Below are positions 32,212-38,647 of a stretch of 39,659 nt of DNA, piece after piece. The notes below the pieces were generated by a model. That model was not told the DNA's origin. It was given only the letters and a program-made list of their open reading frames with translations, and made no database searches. Position 1 is the stretch's first letter, and each line of letters opens with the position of its first letter. Position numbers and translations under genes: made by a program. This stretch comes from a virus: positions 1 to 39,659 of the IMG/VR virus record IMGVR_UViG_3300045003_000010. One strand, 5' to 3'.

Positions 32212-32478
32212 ATGGGTTTTAGTCCTGAGTTCGATGCCCATCCTAACGATGGCTTTATTATCCTCGATAGGTTTAATCAGCCCTGGGCGCGAACGCTATT
32301 CAAAACCAAATCACAAGCACTTCAAGCGCTACAAATGTCGCACTGGAACAATGACGATCTTCGTCACTTCAAAATTGTTCCAGCCAAATTCGATTGGGAT
32401 AAAGGTGAAATATGCTCTATTTCTTCTACGGACGAGATGGAACTTTCGGACCATTCACCAAACTCGAAGTCAGAATGA
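32212..32478 (+). CDS. Hypothetical early protein
   Basis: The 88-residue protein begins GFSPEFDAHPNDGFIILDRFNQPWARTLFKTKSQALQAL, which suggests a small alpha-beta domain. The last 25 residues are acidic and may be disordered. GAGAGTAGAA precedes the ATG. It overlaps two short frames at its 3' end (32412 and 32494). No function is recognised. Confidence 0.55.
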   Translation: MGFSPEFDAHPNDGFIILDRFNQPWARTLFKTKSQALQALQMSHWNNDDLRHFKIVPAKFDWDKGEICSISSTDEMELSDHSPNSKSE

Positions 32479-32528
32479 TATTGGTAGGGTACCATGATCG
32501 AAAGACAATACGGCAACATCGTATTTAG
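32412..32528 (+). CDS. Possible 38-residue overlapping gene
   Basis: A frame beginning MLYFFYGRDGTFGPFTKLEV sits inside the end of the 88-residue gene, with AAAGGTG four bases upstream of its ATG. The YGRDGTFGPFTK segment looks like a real small beta fold. Overlap with two neighbours makes it uncertain. Confidence 0.3.
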   Translation: MLYFFYGRDGTFGPFTKLEVRMILVGYHDRKTIRQHRI

Positions 32529-32646
32529 CTGTGATGCAGATACAAGATTCTGGGAGGAGGCTTTTGAGGATGCTGGTTGGCGCGCCCGCAAACATCGCGT
32601 TGGCTTAAAAGAAGAAACTCGTGGGCTGGCATTACCGAAACCCTAG
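32494..32646 (+). CDS. Small hypothetical protein
   Basis: The 50-residue frame begins MIERQYGNIVFSCDADTRFW and continues EEAFEDAGWRARKHRVGLKEETRGLALPKP. It resembles a natural protein in composition. The ribosome site (GGTAGGG, 4 bases away) is imperfect. It overlaps the next gene by 26 bases. No function is known. Confidence 0.45.
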   Translation: MIERQYGNIVFSCDADTRFWEEAFEDAGWRARKHRVGLKEETRGLALPKP

Positions 32647-32959
32647 CGCGTTTCCGAACGCTTACCATCGAGCGCTTTTAAATGCTTGTCTCGAACCTTC
32701 TGTTCCACAAGTCATTAACTCCTTCCCAAATCTCGCTAATTTAAAGGTCGAGGCCGAGCGTTTTCGCTGGTTTCGCTGGTGTATTCGCCAGCGACCATCT
32801 GCTGCTTTTGAATTGGCTAGGCTTCTCGATCAATTTGAAACTCGAACCTTTTATAAAGAAATAGAAGGTAGATTTATTCTCTTTCTCATAGCACAACCAG
32901 ATGTTCTTTCAGAGTTTATACGCCTAAATCCACAGCTTAGCGATACATTCGCAGCATGA
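32621..32959 (+). CDS. Hypothetical helical protein
   Basis: The 112-residue protein begins at a GTG (GWHYRNPSAFPNAYHRALLNACL) and is predicted largely helical, with arginine- and aromatic-rich stretches (AERFRWFRWCIRQRPSAAFELARLLDQF). The start lacks a strong ribosome site and may be coupled to the overlapping upstream frame. Its stop overlaps the start of a tiny membrane protein (ATGA). It is not recognised. Confidence 0.5.
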   Translation: MGWHYRNPSAFPNAYHRALLNACLEPSVPQVINSFPNLANLKVEAERFRWFRWCIRQRPSAAFELARLLDQFETRTFYKEIEGRFILFLIAQPDVLSEFIRLNPQLSDTFAA

Positions 32960-33045
32960 TCGCTCGCGCGCGGATTGTTGTTGTCAATCGTTTTATTTTC
33001 CTCGCAGCCGTTCTCCTCCTATTGACTCTCACCCTCGCGCTATGA
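32956..33045 (+). CDS. 29-residue membrane micro-protein
   Basis: ATG 32956 overlaps the preceding stop as ATGA. The product is MIARARIVVVN followed by a strongly hydrophobic run (FIFLAAVLLLLTLTLAL), which is one membrane segment to the last residue. The coupling and clean topology suggest that it is real. Its role is unknown. Confidence 0.45.
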   Translation: MIARARIVVVNRFIFLAAVLLLLTLTLAL

Positions 33046-33088
33046 GAATATCTTCGCGGACACTATTTTGTCCAAAGGAGAAATGAAA

Positions 33089-33709
33089 ATGGCAACTGAA
33101 GCTGAAACCGCAACGAAGCCTTCAAAGACTGAAAAGGTCTCTGTCACTATGAAGGACGGTCGCGCGGTCGAGTTTAATAAAAAGCAAAAACTCGTAAAGA
33201 CCTCGACTGTCTCCGATGACGGCTCTGTCTCTGTCCGATTGGATTTCGTCAACGGCGAGACCCGTAACTTTATCCCTCGCGATGATATGATCGCACGCTT
33301 CGCTGCTCACGGTATTGAGCAGAAGCTTGGCGACGCGATTGCAGGTGAAACTGACATCAACGACGCTGTTCTTTCAGTCGATGATCTTATCAACCGCCTG
33401 AATGAAGGCGAATGGAATATCACTCGCGCGGCGGGTTCTTTCGCCGGAACGTCAATTCTCATCCAGGCGCTGGTCGAGGCTTCTGGCAAGTCGGTCGAAG
33501 ACATCAAGGCCTTTCTCGCCAACAAGTCTCAGGCGGAAAAGCTCGCACTTCGACGTTCGGAGAAGCTCAAGCCCATCATCGAACGTCTGGAAGCAGCCAA
33601 GGCCAAGAACTCCAAGAACGCTGTTGACACCGACAGTCTGCTTGGAGAGTTGGGACTTGGTGGTGCACCAAAGACCACTCACAAGCACAAAGAAAAAGAA
33701 CCTGCATAG
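33089..33709 (+). CDS. LLGELGL-tailed protein B
   Basis: The 206-residue protein is a divergent paralog of the minus-strand protein at 30452-30991. An N-terminal basic, beta-containing region (VSVTMKDGRAVEFNKKQKLVK) is followed by a helical core (HGIEQKLGDAIAG; INRLNEGEWNITRAAGSFAG; LALRRSEKLKPIIERLEAAK). AVDTDSLLGELGL follows, then a basic 19-residue extension (APKTTHKHKEKE). I prefer the ATG at 33089 because AAAGGAG lies 8 bases upstream; at 33083 the spacing would be 2. A strong terminator follows. Expression is probably high and early. The function is unknown. Confidence 0.75.
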   Translation: MATEAETATKPSKTEKVSVTMKDGRAVEFNKKQKLVKTSTVSDDGSVSVRLDFVNGETRNFIPRDDMIARFAAHGIEQKLGDAIAGETDINDAVLSVDDLINRLNEGEWNITRAAGSFAGTSILIQALVEASGKSVEDIKAFLANKSQAEKLALRRSEKLKPIIERLEAAKAKNSKNAVDTDSLLGELGLGGAPKTTHKHKEKEPA

Positions 33710-33734
33710 TCTCCGATCCTATCGCTAGGTTCTT

Positions 33735-33780
33735 CCCCGGCAGTAGTTAGTCCCCCTTTTCTACTGCCGGGGTTTTATTA
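33735..33780 (+). terminator. Intrinsic terminator after protein B
   Basis: A 12-bp perfect stem (33735-33746 with 33761-33772) has a 14-base loop and is followed directly by TTTTATTAT. It ends transcription of the gene at 33089-33709. Confidence 0.85.
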
Positions 33781-33809
33781 TCTCCAGCTTATAACAGCTA
33801 TTGTATATT

Positions 33810-33837
33810 GTCGGGAATTATGCGACAACATTCCGAC
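33810..33837. promoter_or_regulatory. Palindrome upstream of the zinc-ribbon gene
   Basis: GTCGGGAAT (33810-33818) and ATTCCGAC (33830-33837) are complementary with one bulged G, enclosing an 11-base loop, 29 bases before the ATG at 33867. An operator or leader hairpin is possible. Nothing in the sequence identifies the binding protein. Confidence 0.4.
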
Positions 33838-33866
33838 GGCCATTTTTCCGTCAAGTGGAGGTTGGA

Positions 33867-34391
33867 ATGACTACTGAACTTGATCCCTTTTTTGCCGAAC
33901 TAGAGGCCGAGATCGAAAAGGCCAAGGCAAAAAGCAGTCTTAAAAAAGACGCTGAAAAGCTTCGCAAGGACGCGAACAACATGCGGCTCGAAGCTCATAT
34001 CCGTCGCCGCGCCAGCGAAGAACTCAAAGCACTACAAGCCATCCTCGATGCTACAGCCTGGAAGCCGATCGCTATCGGCGCGCTGTTTACCGAGCAGCAT
34101 TGTGATGGTTGCGATACCATCCATCGAACTTTCCTCCAATACATGCAACAGGAGCAAAAAATTTCGCAACCCTCTACAAAACGCTGGGTTAGAATATCTA
34201 CTCCTGAACTTTCTCTTCCCCACGAAACCATTGTACAGCCTATCCGCACCCATATCTGTGCTGCTTGCGCGCCTGAACACGGCTTCGATGCGGACTTTCC
34301 TACCATCCGCTTAATGCCTTCTCTCGGTACTCTCACCGTTTCCTCGACTTACGTACAAGGAGATATAAATGCCCAGAACGAAGCTGATTGA
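33867..34391 (+). CDS. Coiled-coil zinc-ribbon-like protein
   Basis: The 174-residue protein has a charged coiled coil (about 10-62), then two CxxC pairs (C79/C82 in HCDGCDTIH and C131/C134 in ICAACAPEHG) spaced like a zinc ribbon. A helical insertion lies between them. GGAGG lies 5 bases before the ATG at 33867, which decides the start against a longer frame from 33801. Proteins of this layout often bind nucleic acid or transcription machinery, but I recognise no family. Confidence 0.6.
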   Translation: MTTELDPFFAELEAEIEKAKAKSSLKKDAEKLRKDANNMRLEAHIRRRASEELKALQAILDATAWKPIAIGALFTEQHCDGCDTIHRTFLQYMQQEQKISQPSTKRWVRISTPELSLPHETIVQPIRTHICAACAPEHGFDADFPTIRLMPSLGTLTVSSTYVQGDINAQNEAD

Positions 34392-34554
34392 TCGACCACG
34401 AAAGGTCGAAGTACAAATACCTTCTTCTGTCTGGGATAAGGTTCAAAATGAGCTTTATTCCGATGTGGAAGGTAAAATCCCATTCGGCGCAACATCGCGC
34501 CTTGCAACGCAGTTGTTTATAGATTGGCTTAAGGCTAGAAAGGTAGCTATATGA
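34369..34554 (+). CDS. Small ribbon-helix-helix-like protein
   Basis: The 61-residue product reads RKVEVQIPSSVWDKVQNELYS in its first half and LATQLFIDWLKARKVAI at the end. A short strand followed by two helices resembles ribbon-helix-helix DNA-binding proteins. AAGGAGATATAA precedes the ATG. It overlaps the previous gene by 23 bases and the next as ATGA. A transcriptional regulator is a reasonable guess, not demonstrated. Confidence 0.55.
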   Translation: MPRTKLIDRPRKVEVQIPSSVWDKVQNELYSDVEGKIPFGATSRLATQLFIDWLKARKVAI

Positions 34555-34769
34555 CTTATTTAGTTACTGGAACAAATCCGCGTTTAGAAGTGCGCAAGTA
34601 CACTATTTGGGATACAGTGAAAGAAGCTATCGACGATGCCGAAAAGTCTATTAAAACAGGTTTTACAGATATTATAATCTGGGAACATTATGCGACTCCG
34701 GTGGTAAGACCAGTTATAGACTGGAAACATCGGACTTCTTCTTCGCATGACCGAAAGGACCACCCATGA
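34551..34769 (+). CDS. Small hypothetical protein
   Basis: The 72-residue protein begins MTYLVTGTNPRLEVRKYTIW. It looks like a small alpha-beta domain with one helix (TVKEAIDDAEKSIKTGF) and a strand (DIIIWEH). Both ends overlap neighbours (ATGA), which fits a coupled operon. No function is recognised. Confidence 0.55.
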   Translation: MTYLVTGTNPRLEVRKYTIWDTVKEAIDDAEKSIKTGFTDIIIWEHYATPVVRPVIDWKHRTSSSHDRKDHP

Positions 34770-35437
34770 CCAAGATTGAACTGGTGGCGCTTGCTAACCG
34801 CTGCGAACGCGCCTTAGGGCCGGATCGGGAGTTGGACGCGCGGATCGTCGAAGCACTCGGGTATCGGCGCACAGTCGAACGAGAAGGCAAGGTTTGGCGC
34901 TACTACGGCAGCGGTCCTCTGGGGAATATCGAAAGATTGGCTAAAGCAACTTTGCCGCGCTACACCGCCTCCCTCGACGCCGCAATGACGCTGATCGAGC
35001 CGGACTGGGCCTTCAGCATCGACAATGGACCGTGCCACTGGATTTGTCTTGGCGAGGAGAAGCCGATGGGCCGGTGCGACATCAAATATCCGAAGCCGGA
35101 TTACGACGGCGAAGGTGATAGCTGGATCACCGTAAGGGCGATCGCAGCAACCCCCGCCCTCGCTCTCTGCGCCGCAAGTCTAAAAGCAATCGCATCACAG
35201 GAGGATGACGCGAGCGAGTTGGGCGACGAAAGCACCGTCTCGGTATGCAGGGACGCAATCGACGAAATCGACCGTCTCAATGCACTGCTGGGGGAGGCGA
35301 GGGATTATCTTCAGCGGTTAGCTGACCATCAGCAGAATACGCGGGGCGATATGCTCTACAAGGGCTACGCAGACGACGAGCTGATCTCCCTCCTCACCAA
35401 GCTCGGGGAAGGCTCGCGCTGCGGAGCCGAACAATGA
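34766..35437 (+). CDS. Alphaproteobacterial-type hypothetical protein, higher GC
   Basis: The 223-residue protein has an opening (LVALANRCERALGPDRELDARIVEALGYRR) and a PRYTASLDAAMTLIEPDWAFSID segment that I recognise from a hypothetical family common in alphaproteobacteria and their phages. It is noticeably GC-richer than both neighbours (codons such as GCG, CGC, CCG), a sign of recent transfer. A middle part reads TPALALCAASLKAIA, and the C-terminus is helical. The function is unknown. It is the best host clue in the window. Confidence 0.65.
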   Translation: MTKIELVALANRCERALGPDRELDARIVEALGYRRTVEREGKVWRYYGSGPLGNIERLAKATLPRYTASLDAAMTLIEPDWAFSIDNGPCHWICLGEEKPMGRCDIKYPKPDYDGEGDSWITVRAIAATPALALCAASLKAIASQEDDASELGDESTVSVCRDAIDEIDRLNALLGEARDYLQRLADHQQNTRGDMLYKGYADDELISLLTKLGEGSRCGAEQ

Positions 35438-36714
35438 ACAACTTCACACCTACAGAAGAGCAAGCAGCTGCAGTTGAATCTATTATCAACTGGTTTCGCG
35501 GCGATCCGAATTACTATGTTCTTAAAGGCTATGCGGGAACAGGTAAAACTTACCTAATGACTTATCTAGTCCATACAGGCCTGGGTAATCAATATCATAA
35601 GCCAATTTTGCCTTCCCGTATAATCTTCACCGCGCCAACAAATAAGGCTGTTAAAGTCCTTCGCAACTATCTCGACGGCGCGGGGCTGCAAGAATGCCCT
35701 TCAGCAACGATCTTTTCCCTTCTCGGCCTTAAACTCATGCCCAATGGCGAAGTTAAAGAAATTGCTTCGCCTGAAGAACCTACTGATCTTTCGCGTTATG
35801 ATCTTATCGTCGTGGACGAATCGTCCATGATTAATCGCTTTCTTATGTCCGAAATCGAAAAAGCATTTTCAGAATGGAATGTCCCTTTTCTCTTCATGGG
35901 TGATCCAGCCCAACTCCCGCCAGTCGGCGAGCCTTTTACTCCTGTCTGGAATATTCAAGACCACTCAACTCTTACTCAGGTAATGCGATATGGAAATTCT
36001 ATGCTTGATCTTGCTACTTCTATTCGTAAGGTGGTGGACCATCCTTTTCCATCAATCAGGATTGAGACCGCGCCACCTGTTTTTCGCCTTCAAAAGTCCG
36101 AATGGATGGACAGGATTGTGGAGAATTTGGAACATCTTAAATCCGGGGATGCTAAGGTTATTGCTTGGAGAAATGTTACTGTCGATACTTACAATCGTTT
36201 TATACGCAGTCATTTATTCGGAGTAACCGCGCGCGAGCCCTGGCTTCCAGACGACAAGATCGTTGCAACTGCCCACCTCAAAGGTCTAGATGATGAAACC
36301 TTTATGCGAACAGATGAAGAAGCCACAGTCCTCGAAGTTGTCCGAGGCTTCCATCCAAGATTTAATGAATTCGAGATTTGGAACCTTCTCGCACTCGACG
36401 AGACGGGGAAAAAAGTCACAATCCGAACCCTTACTCCAGAAGGACAATTCGCGCTGAACAATCGTTTAAACGAATTGTCAATGGAAGCGAAGCAAGGCAA
36501 ACGCTATAAATGGGCTGAATTTTGGAGGCTAAAAGAAGCCTTTAACGAAGTCCGCCACTCCTACGCGATTACTTCTCATCGTTCGCAAGGTTCTTCTTAT
36601 ACAAAGACTTTCGTTGATCTCGAAGACATTATGCTCAATCGCAATCGCAATGAAGCCTTTCGATCGCTTTATGTTGCTTGTACAAGACAAAGAGAGGAAT
36701 TATATATCAGCTAG
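35434..36714 (+). CDS. Dda/RecD-like SF1B helicase
   Basis: The 426-residue protein has Walker A GYAGTGKT at 32-39, Walker B DLIVVDESSMI, motif III FMGDPAQLPPVGE, and a late YAITSHRSQGSSYTKTFVD with YVACTRQREELYIS at the end. This is the full set for RecD/Dda-type SF1 helicases that move 5' to 3' on single-stranded DNA. It probably unwinds or remodels replication forks and recombination intermediates. Its start overlaps the previous stop (ATGA). It is shorter than RecD and close to T4 Dda (439 residues). Confidence 0.9.
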   Translation: MNNFTPTEEQAAAVESIINWFRGDPNYYVLKGYAGTGKTYLMTYLVHTGLGNQYHKPILPSRIIFTAPTNKAVKVLRNYLDGAGLQECPSATIFSLLGLKLMPNGEVKEIASPEEPTDLSRYDLIVVDESSMINRFLMSEIEKAFSEWNVPFLFMGDPAQLPPVGEPFTPVWNIQDHSTLTQVMRYGNSMLDLATSIRKVVDHPFPSIRIETAPPVFRLQKSEWMDRIVENLEHLKSGDAKVIAWRNVTVDTYNRFIRSHLFGVTAREPWLPDDKIVATAHLKGLDDETFMRTDEEATVLEVVRGFHPRFNEFEIWNLLALDETGKKVTIRTLTPEGQFALNNRLNELSMEAKQGKRYKWAEFWRLKEAFNEVRHSYAITSHRSQGSSYTKTFVDLEDIMLNRNRNEAFRSLYVACTRQREELYIS

Positions 36715-36737
36715 AAAAACAACAATGGACATCATTA

Positions 36738-36772
36738 TTCCCGTAAATTAGAATTTTCAAATTCTCGGGGGA
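36738..36772. repeat. Palindromic element E5 before the LLGELGL micro-gene
   Basis: TTCCCG and CGGGGGA arms surround an AT-rich core containing GAATTTTCAAATTC. It fills the gap between the helicase stop and the next ATG at 36780, and its right arm overlaps the purine-rich ribosome region. It may act as terminator, attenuator or translation-control stem. Confidence 0.6.
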
Positions 36773-36779
36773 TTCCCTT

Positions 36780-36983
36780 ATGGTTCCGTCAGTTGAAACT
36801 ACAATCCGCATAGCTGAGCTTCGGCAAAAGGCTAGGGATGGTACACTTACTCTCGATGAAATGAAAGAGGCAATTGCCTTTCTACGCCAAGAAAGACTTG
36901 CAATGCCACAGACGAGTTCGAAGCCTCGAACCAAAGCCGCGCCTATTGATCCAGATGCGTTGCTTGGAGAGTTGGGACTGTGA
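36780..36983 (+). CDS. Small LLGELGL-tailed protein C
   Basis: The 67-residue protein begins with a helical pair (IRIAELRQKARDGTLTLDEMKEAIAFLRQERL), followed by a flexible basic part (PQTSSKPRTKAAP) and the end IDPDALLGELGL. The helical part resembles a common small phage family (ELRQKxxxGTLTxxEMKEAI). The tail is the same as in proteins A and B, and at DNA level 19 bases (36961-36979) equal 33639-33657. It sits between helicase and nuclease genes, so a replication-adaptor role is plausible, not shown. Confidence 0.7.
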   Translation: MVPSVETTIRIAELRQKARDGTLTLDEMKEAIAFLRQERLAMPQTSSKPRTKAAPIDPDALLGELGL

Positions 36984-37066
36984 ACTTTGGCATAATCTGC
37001 CTAGTGATTTGCGTAATCGCCTGTCTAATAGGACCAGACGAAGAGGAAGGACTATCCGATGAATGA
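36980..37066 (+). CDS. 28-residue membrane micro-protein
   Basis: GTG 36980 overlaps the previous stop as GTGA. The product begins MNFGIICLVICVIACLIG and ends acidic (PDEEEGLSDE), one short membrane segment with an acidic tail. It overlaps the next start by 8 bases. Coupling on both sides supports translation. Confidence 0.45.
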   Translation: MNFGIICLVICVIACLIGPDEEEGLSDE

Positions 37067-37160
37067 AGCACTTTCGCAATTTGAAATCTTATTCCTAATG
37101 CTAGGCTTGTTACTTGGAGGAATATTTGGCTTCGCCTTTGGCCGCGTGACGAAGCAATGA
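37059..37160 (+). CDS. 33-residue membrane micro-protein
   Basis: ATG 37059 has GGAAGGA 7 bases upstream. The product is MNEALSQFEILFLMLGLLLG followed by GIFGFAFGRVTKQ, one glycine-rich membrane segment with a basic end. Its stop overlaps the nuclease ATG (ATGA). The role is unknown; it may tether the neighbouring complex to the membrane. Confidence 0.5.
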   Translation: MNEALSQFEILFLMLGLLLGGIFGFAFGRVTKQ

Positions 37161-38125
37161 GCCGTCCTTATTTTCCTGTCGCTATCGACAGCACACTTCT
37201 CGCCGCCTTTCGCTCATGTCCTCAGCGCGCCTATCGCCAGTATATAGAGCATTGGAAGCCTGCGGCAGACTCTGTCCATCTAATAGCTGGAGGCGCATTT
37301 GCAAGCGGAGTGGAAGAAGCTCGCCGCGCTTATTACGAAAACTCAATGTCTAACGACGACTCAGTTGCGGTCGGACTACGCGCGCTTATCGACAAGTATG
37401 GCAACTTTGAATGTCCGCCAGACAGTGCAAAATCGCTGGAGCGCACTGCGGGCGCTCTCGAATTTTACTTTGAAAACTATCCTCTCGGCGGAGATGGGGC
37501 TGTGCCCATCACTTTCGGAGATGGAAGAAAAGGAATTGAATTTACTTTCGCTCAACCTTTGCCGATCAATCATCCAGTCAGCGGTGATCCAATCCTCTAC
37601 ACTGGACGTGCAGATATGATTGCCGAAGCCTACGGCGGAGTTTACATCTATGACGAAAAGACAACTTCTAGTCTTGGAGCTTCTTGGTCCAGACAATGGG
37701 ATCTCAGATCGCAATTTACAGGTTACTGTTGGGCGGCGCGCGAGTTTGGCCTTCATCCCACTGGAGTCTGTGTCAGGGGAGTTAGCATCCTTAAGACTAA
37801 ATATGACACAGCCCAAGTCGTCTCTTATCGTTCGGATTATGAGGTCGAAAGATGGCTCAGTCAAACTGTCCGTGACGTCGGAAGGATGATCGAGTGCTGG
37901 AAAGAAGGTTATTGGGATTATAATCTCGACCATGCTTGTACGGAGTATGGTGGTTGCGCGCTCGCGCCTGTTTGTAAATCCGCCGACCCTGAAGCTTGGC
38001 TTAAAACATACTTCACCAAGCGCGTTTGGAACCCCCTCGCGCGCGAAGAACAAACCATCGAACAATACGAAGCAGAAATGAAGGAGTGGCAAGGTGAAAT
38101 ACCTTCGGAAATGGCTCCTTCCTGA
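37157..38125 (+). CDS. Cas4/RecB-like PD-(D/E)XK nuclease
   Basis: The 322-residue protein has the PD-(D/E)XK core, GRADMIAE (motif II aspartate) followed by YIYDEKTTS (E-x-K), and a later QFTGYCW helix. Cysteines at CPQRAYRQY near residue 21 and CTEYGGCALAPVC near 265-280 form the one-plus-three pattern of a Cas4/AddB-type iron-sulfur cluster. It would resect DNA ends to give single strands for the Sak4-like recombinase and single-strand-binding protein. Its start overlaps the previous micro-gene (ATGA). Confidence 0.85.
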   Translation: MSRPYFPVAIDSTLLAAFRSCPQRAYRQYIEHWKPAADSVHLIAGGAFASGVEEARRAYYENSMSNDDSVAVGLRALIDKYGNFECPPDSAKSLERTAGALEFYFENYPLGGDGAVPITFGDGRKGIEFTFAQPLPINHPVSGDPILYTGRADMIAEAYGGVYIYDEKTTSSLGASWSRQWDLRSQFTGYCWAAREFGLHPTGVCVRGVSILKTKYDTAQVVSYRSDYEVERWLSQTVRDVGRMIECWKEGYWDYNLDHACTEYGGCALAPVCKSADPEAWLKTYFTKRVWNPLAREEQTIEQYEAEMKEWQGEIPSEMAPS

Positions 38126-38462
38126 CGGAACGGCAGTACATCGCTATGAAGAAGTGGAACACCCCGAAGATTGGGGAATGTCGTTCTTTTGGTATTGTAG
38201 ACACTGCGCTCGAACATATGCTTCGTGCCAGTTGTTTGCAGAACATAAAGATGATGTTTCTACCCCGCGACCCTGGCAAGCTGTTTCGGGAATATGTCCT
38301 GAATGTCCAGAAGATAAGTGGAATCTTGCGGGCTCGCTCGAAGGAGCACCGACGATAGGATGGAAAGTTCCTTTAGAAGTCGCGCGCTACCAACTCGCAG
38401 TAGAAATCGAATTTCTCGATCACGAAAAGCATCCATACAATTCAAAGGAGGTTGTGGAATGA
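38094..38462 (+). CDS. Small zinc-finger-like protein
   Basis: The 122-residue protein starts at GTG 38094 with AAGGAG 7 bases upstream, inside the end of the nuclease gene. It has FFWYCRHCARTYASCQLF and GICPECPEDKW, giving two cysteine pairs that could bind zinc. No family is recognised. It lies in the recombination gene group. Confidence 0.6.
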   Translation: MKYLRKWLLPDGTAVHRYEEVEHPEDWGMSFFWYCRHCARTYASCQLFAEHKDDVSTPRPWQAVSGICPECPEDKWNLAGSLEGAPTIGWKVPLEVARYQLAVEIEFLDHEKHPYNSKEVVE

Positions 38463-38647
38463 ATACTTATACAGTCACCGACTTCGATGGAAAAGTAGAA
38501 TACGTTAATGCAGTAGGTTGGGGCATTACACCGGCCGGTGACCTTATCTTCTCTGACAGCCCAAACCAAGCACCTAAGCTCGCTTTCGCGCATGGAAATT
38601 GGGCAAAGGTCTGCCTCTCTCCTATCCAGCACGGAAAGGCTTCCTAA
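38459..38647 (+). CDS. Small hypothetical protein upstream of the recombinase
   Basis: The 62-residue protein begins MNTYTVTDFDGKVEYVNAVG and is predicted beta-rich (PAGDLIFSDSPNQAPKLAFAHGNWAKVCLS). The start at 38459 has AAAGGAGG 7 bases upstream and overlaps the previous stop (ATGA). Its own stop overlaps the recombinase start (TAATG). The function is unknown. Confidence 0.6.
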   Translation: MNTYTVTDFDGKVEYVNAVGWGITPAGDLIFSDSPNQAPKLAFAHGNWAKVCLSPIQHGKAS

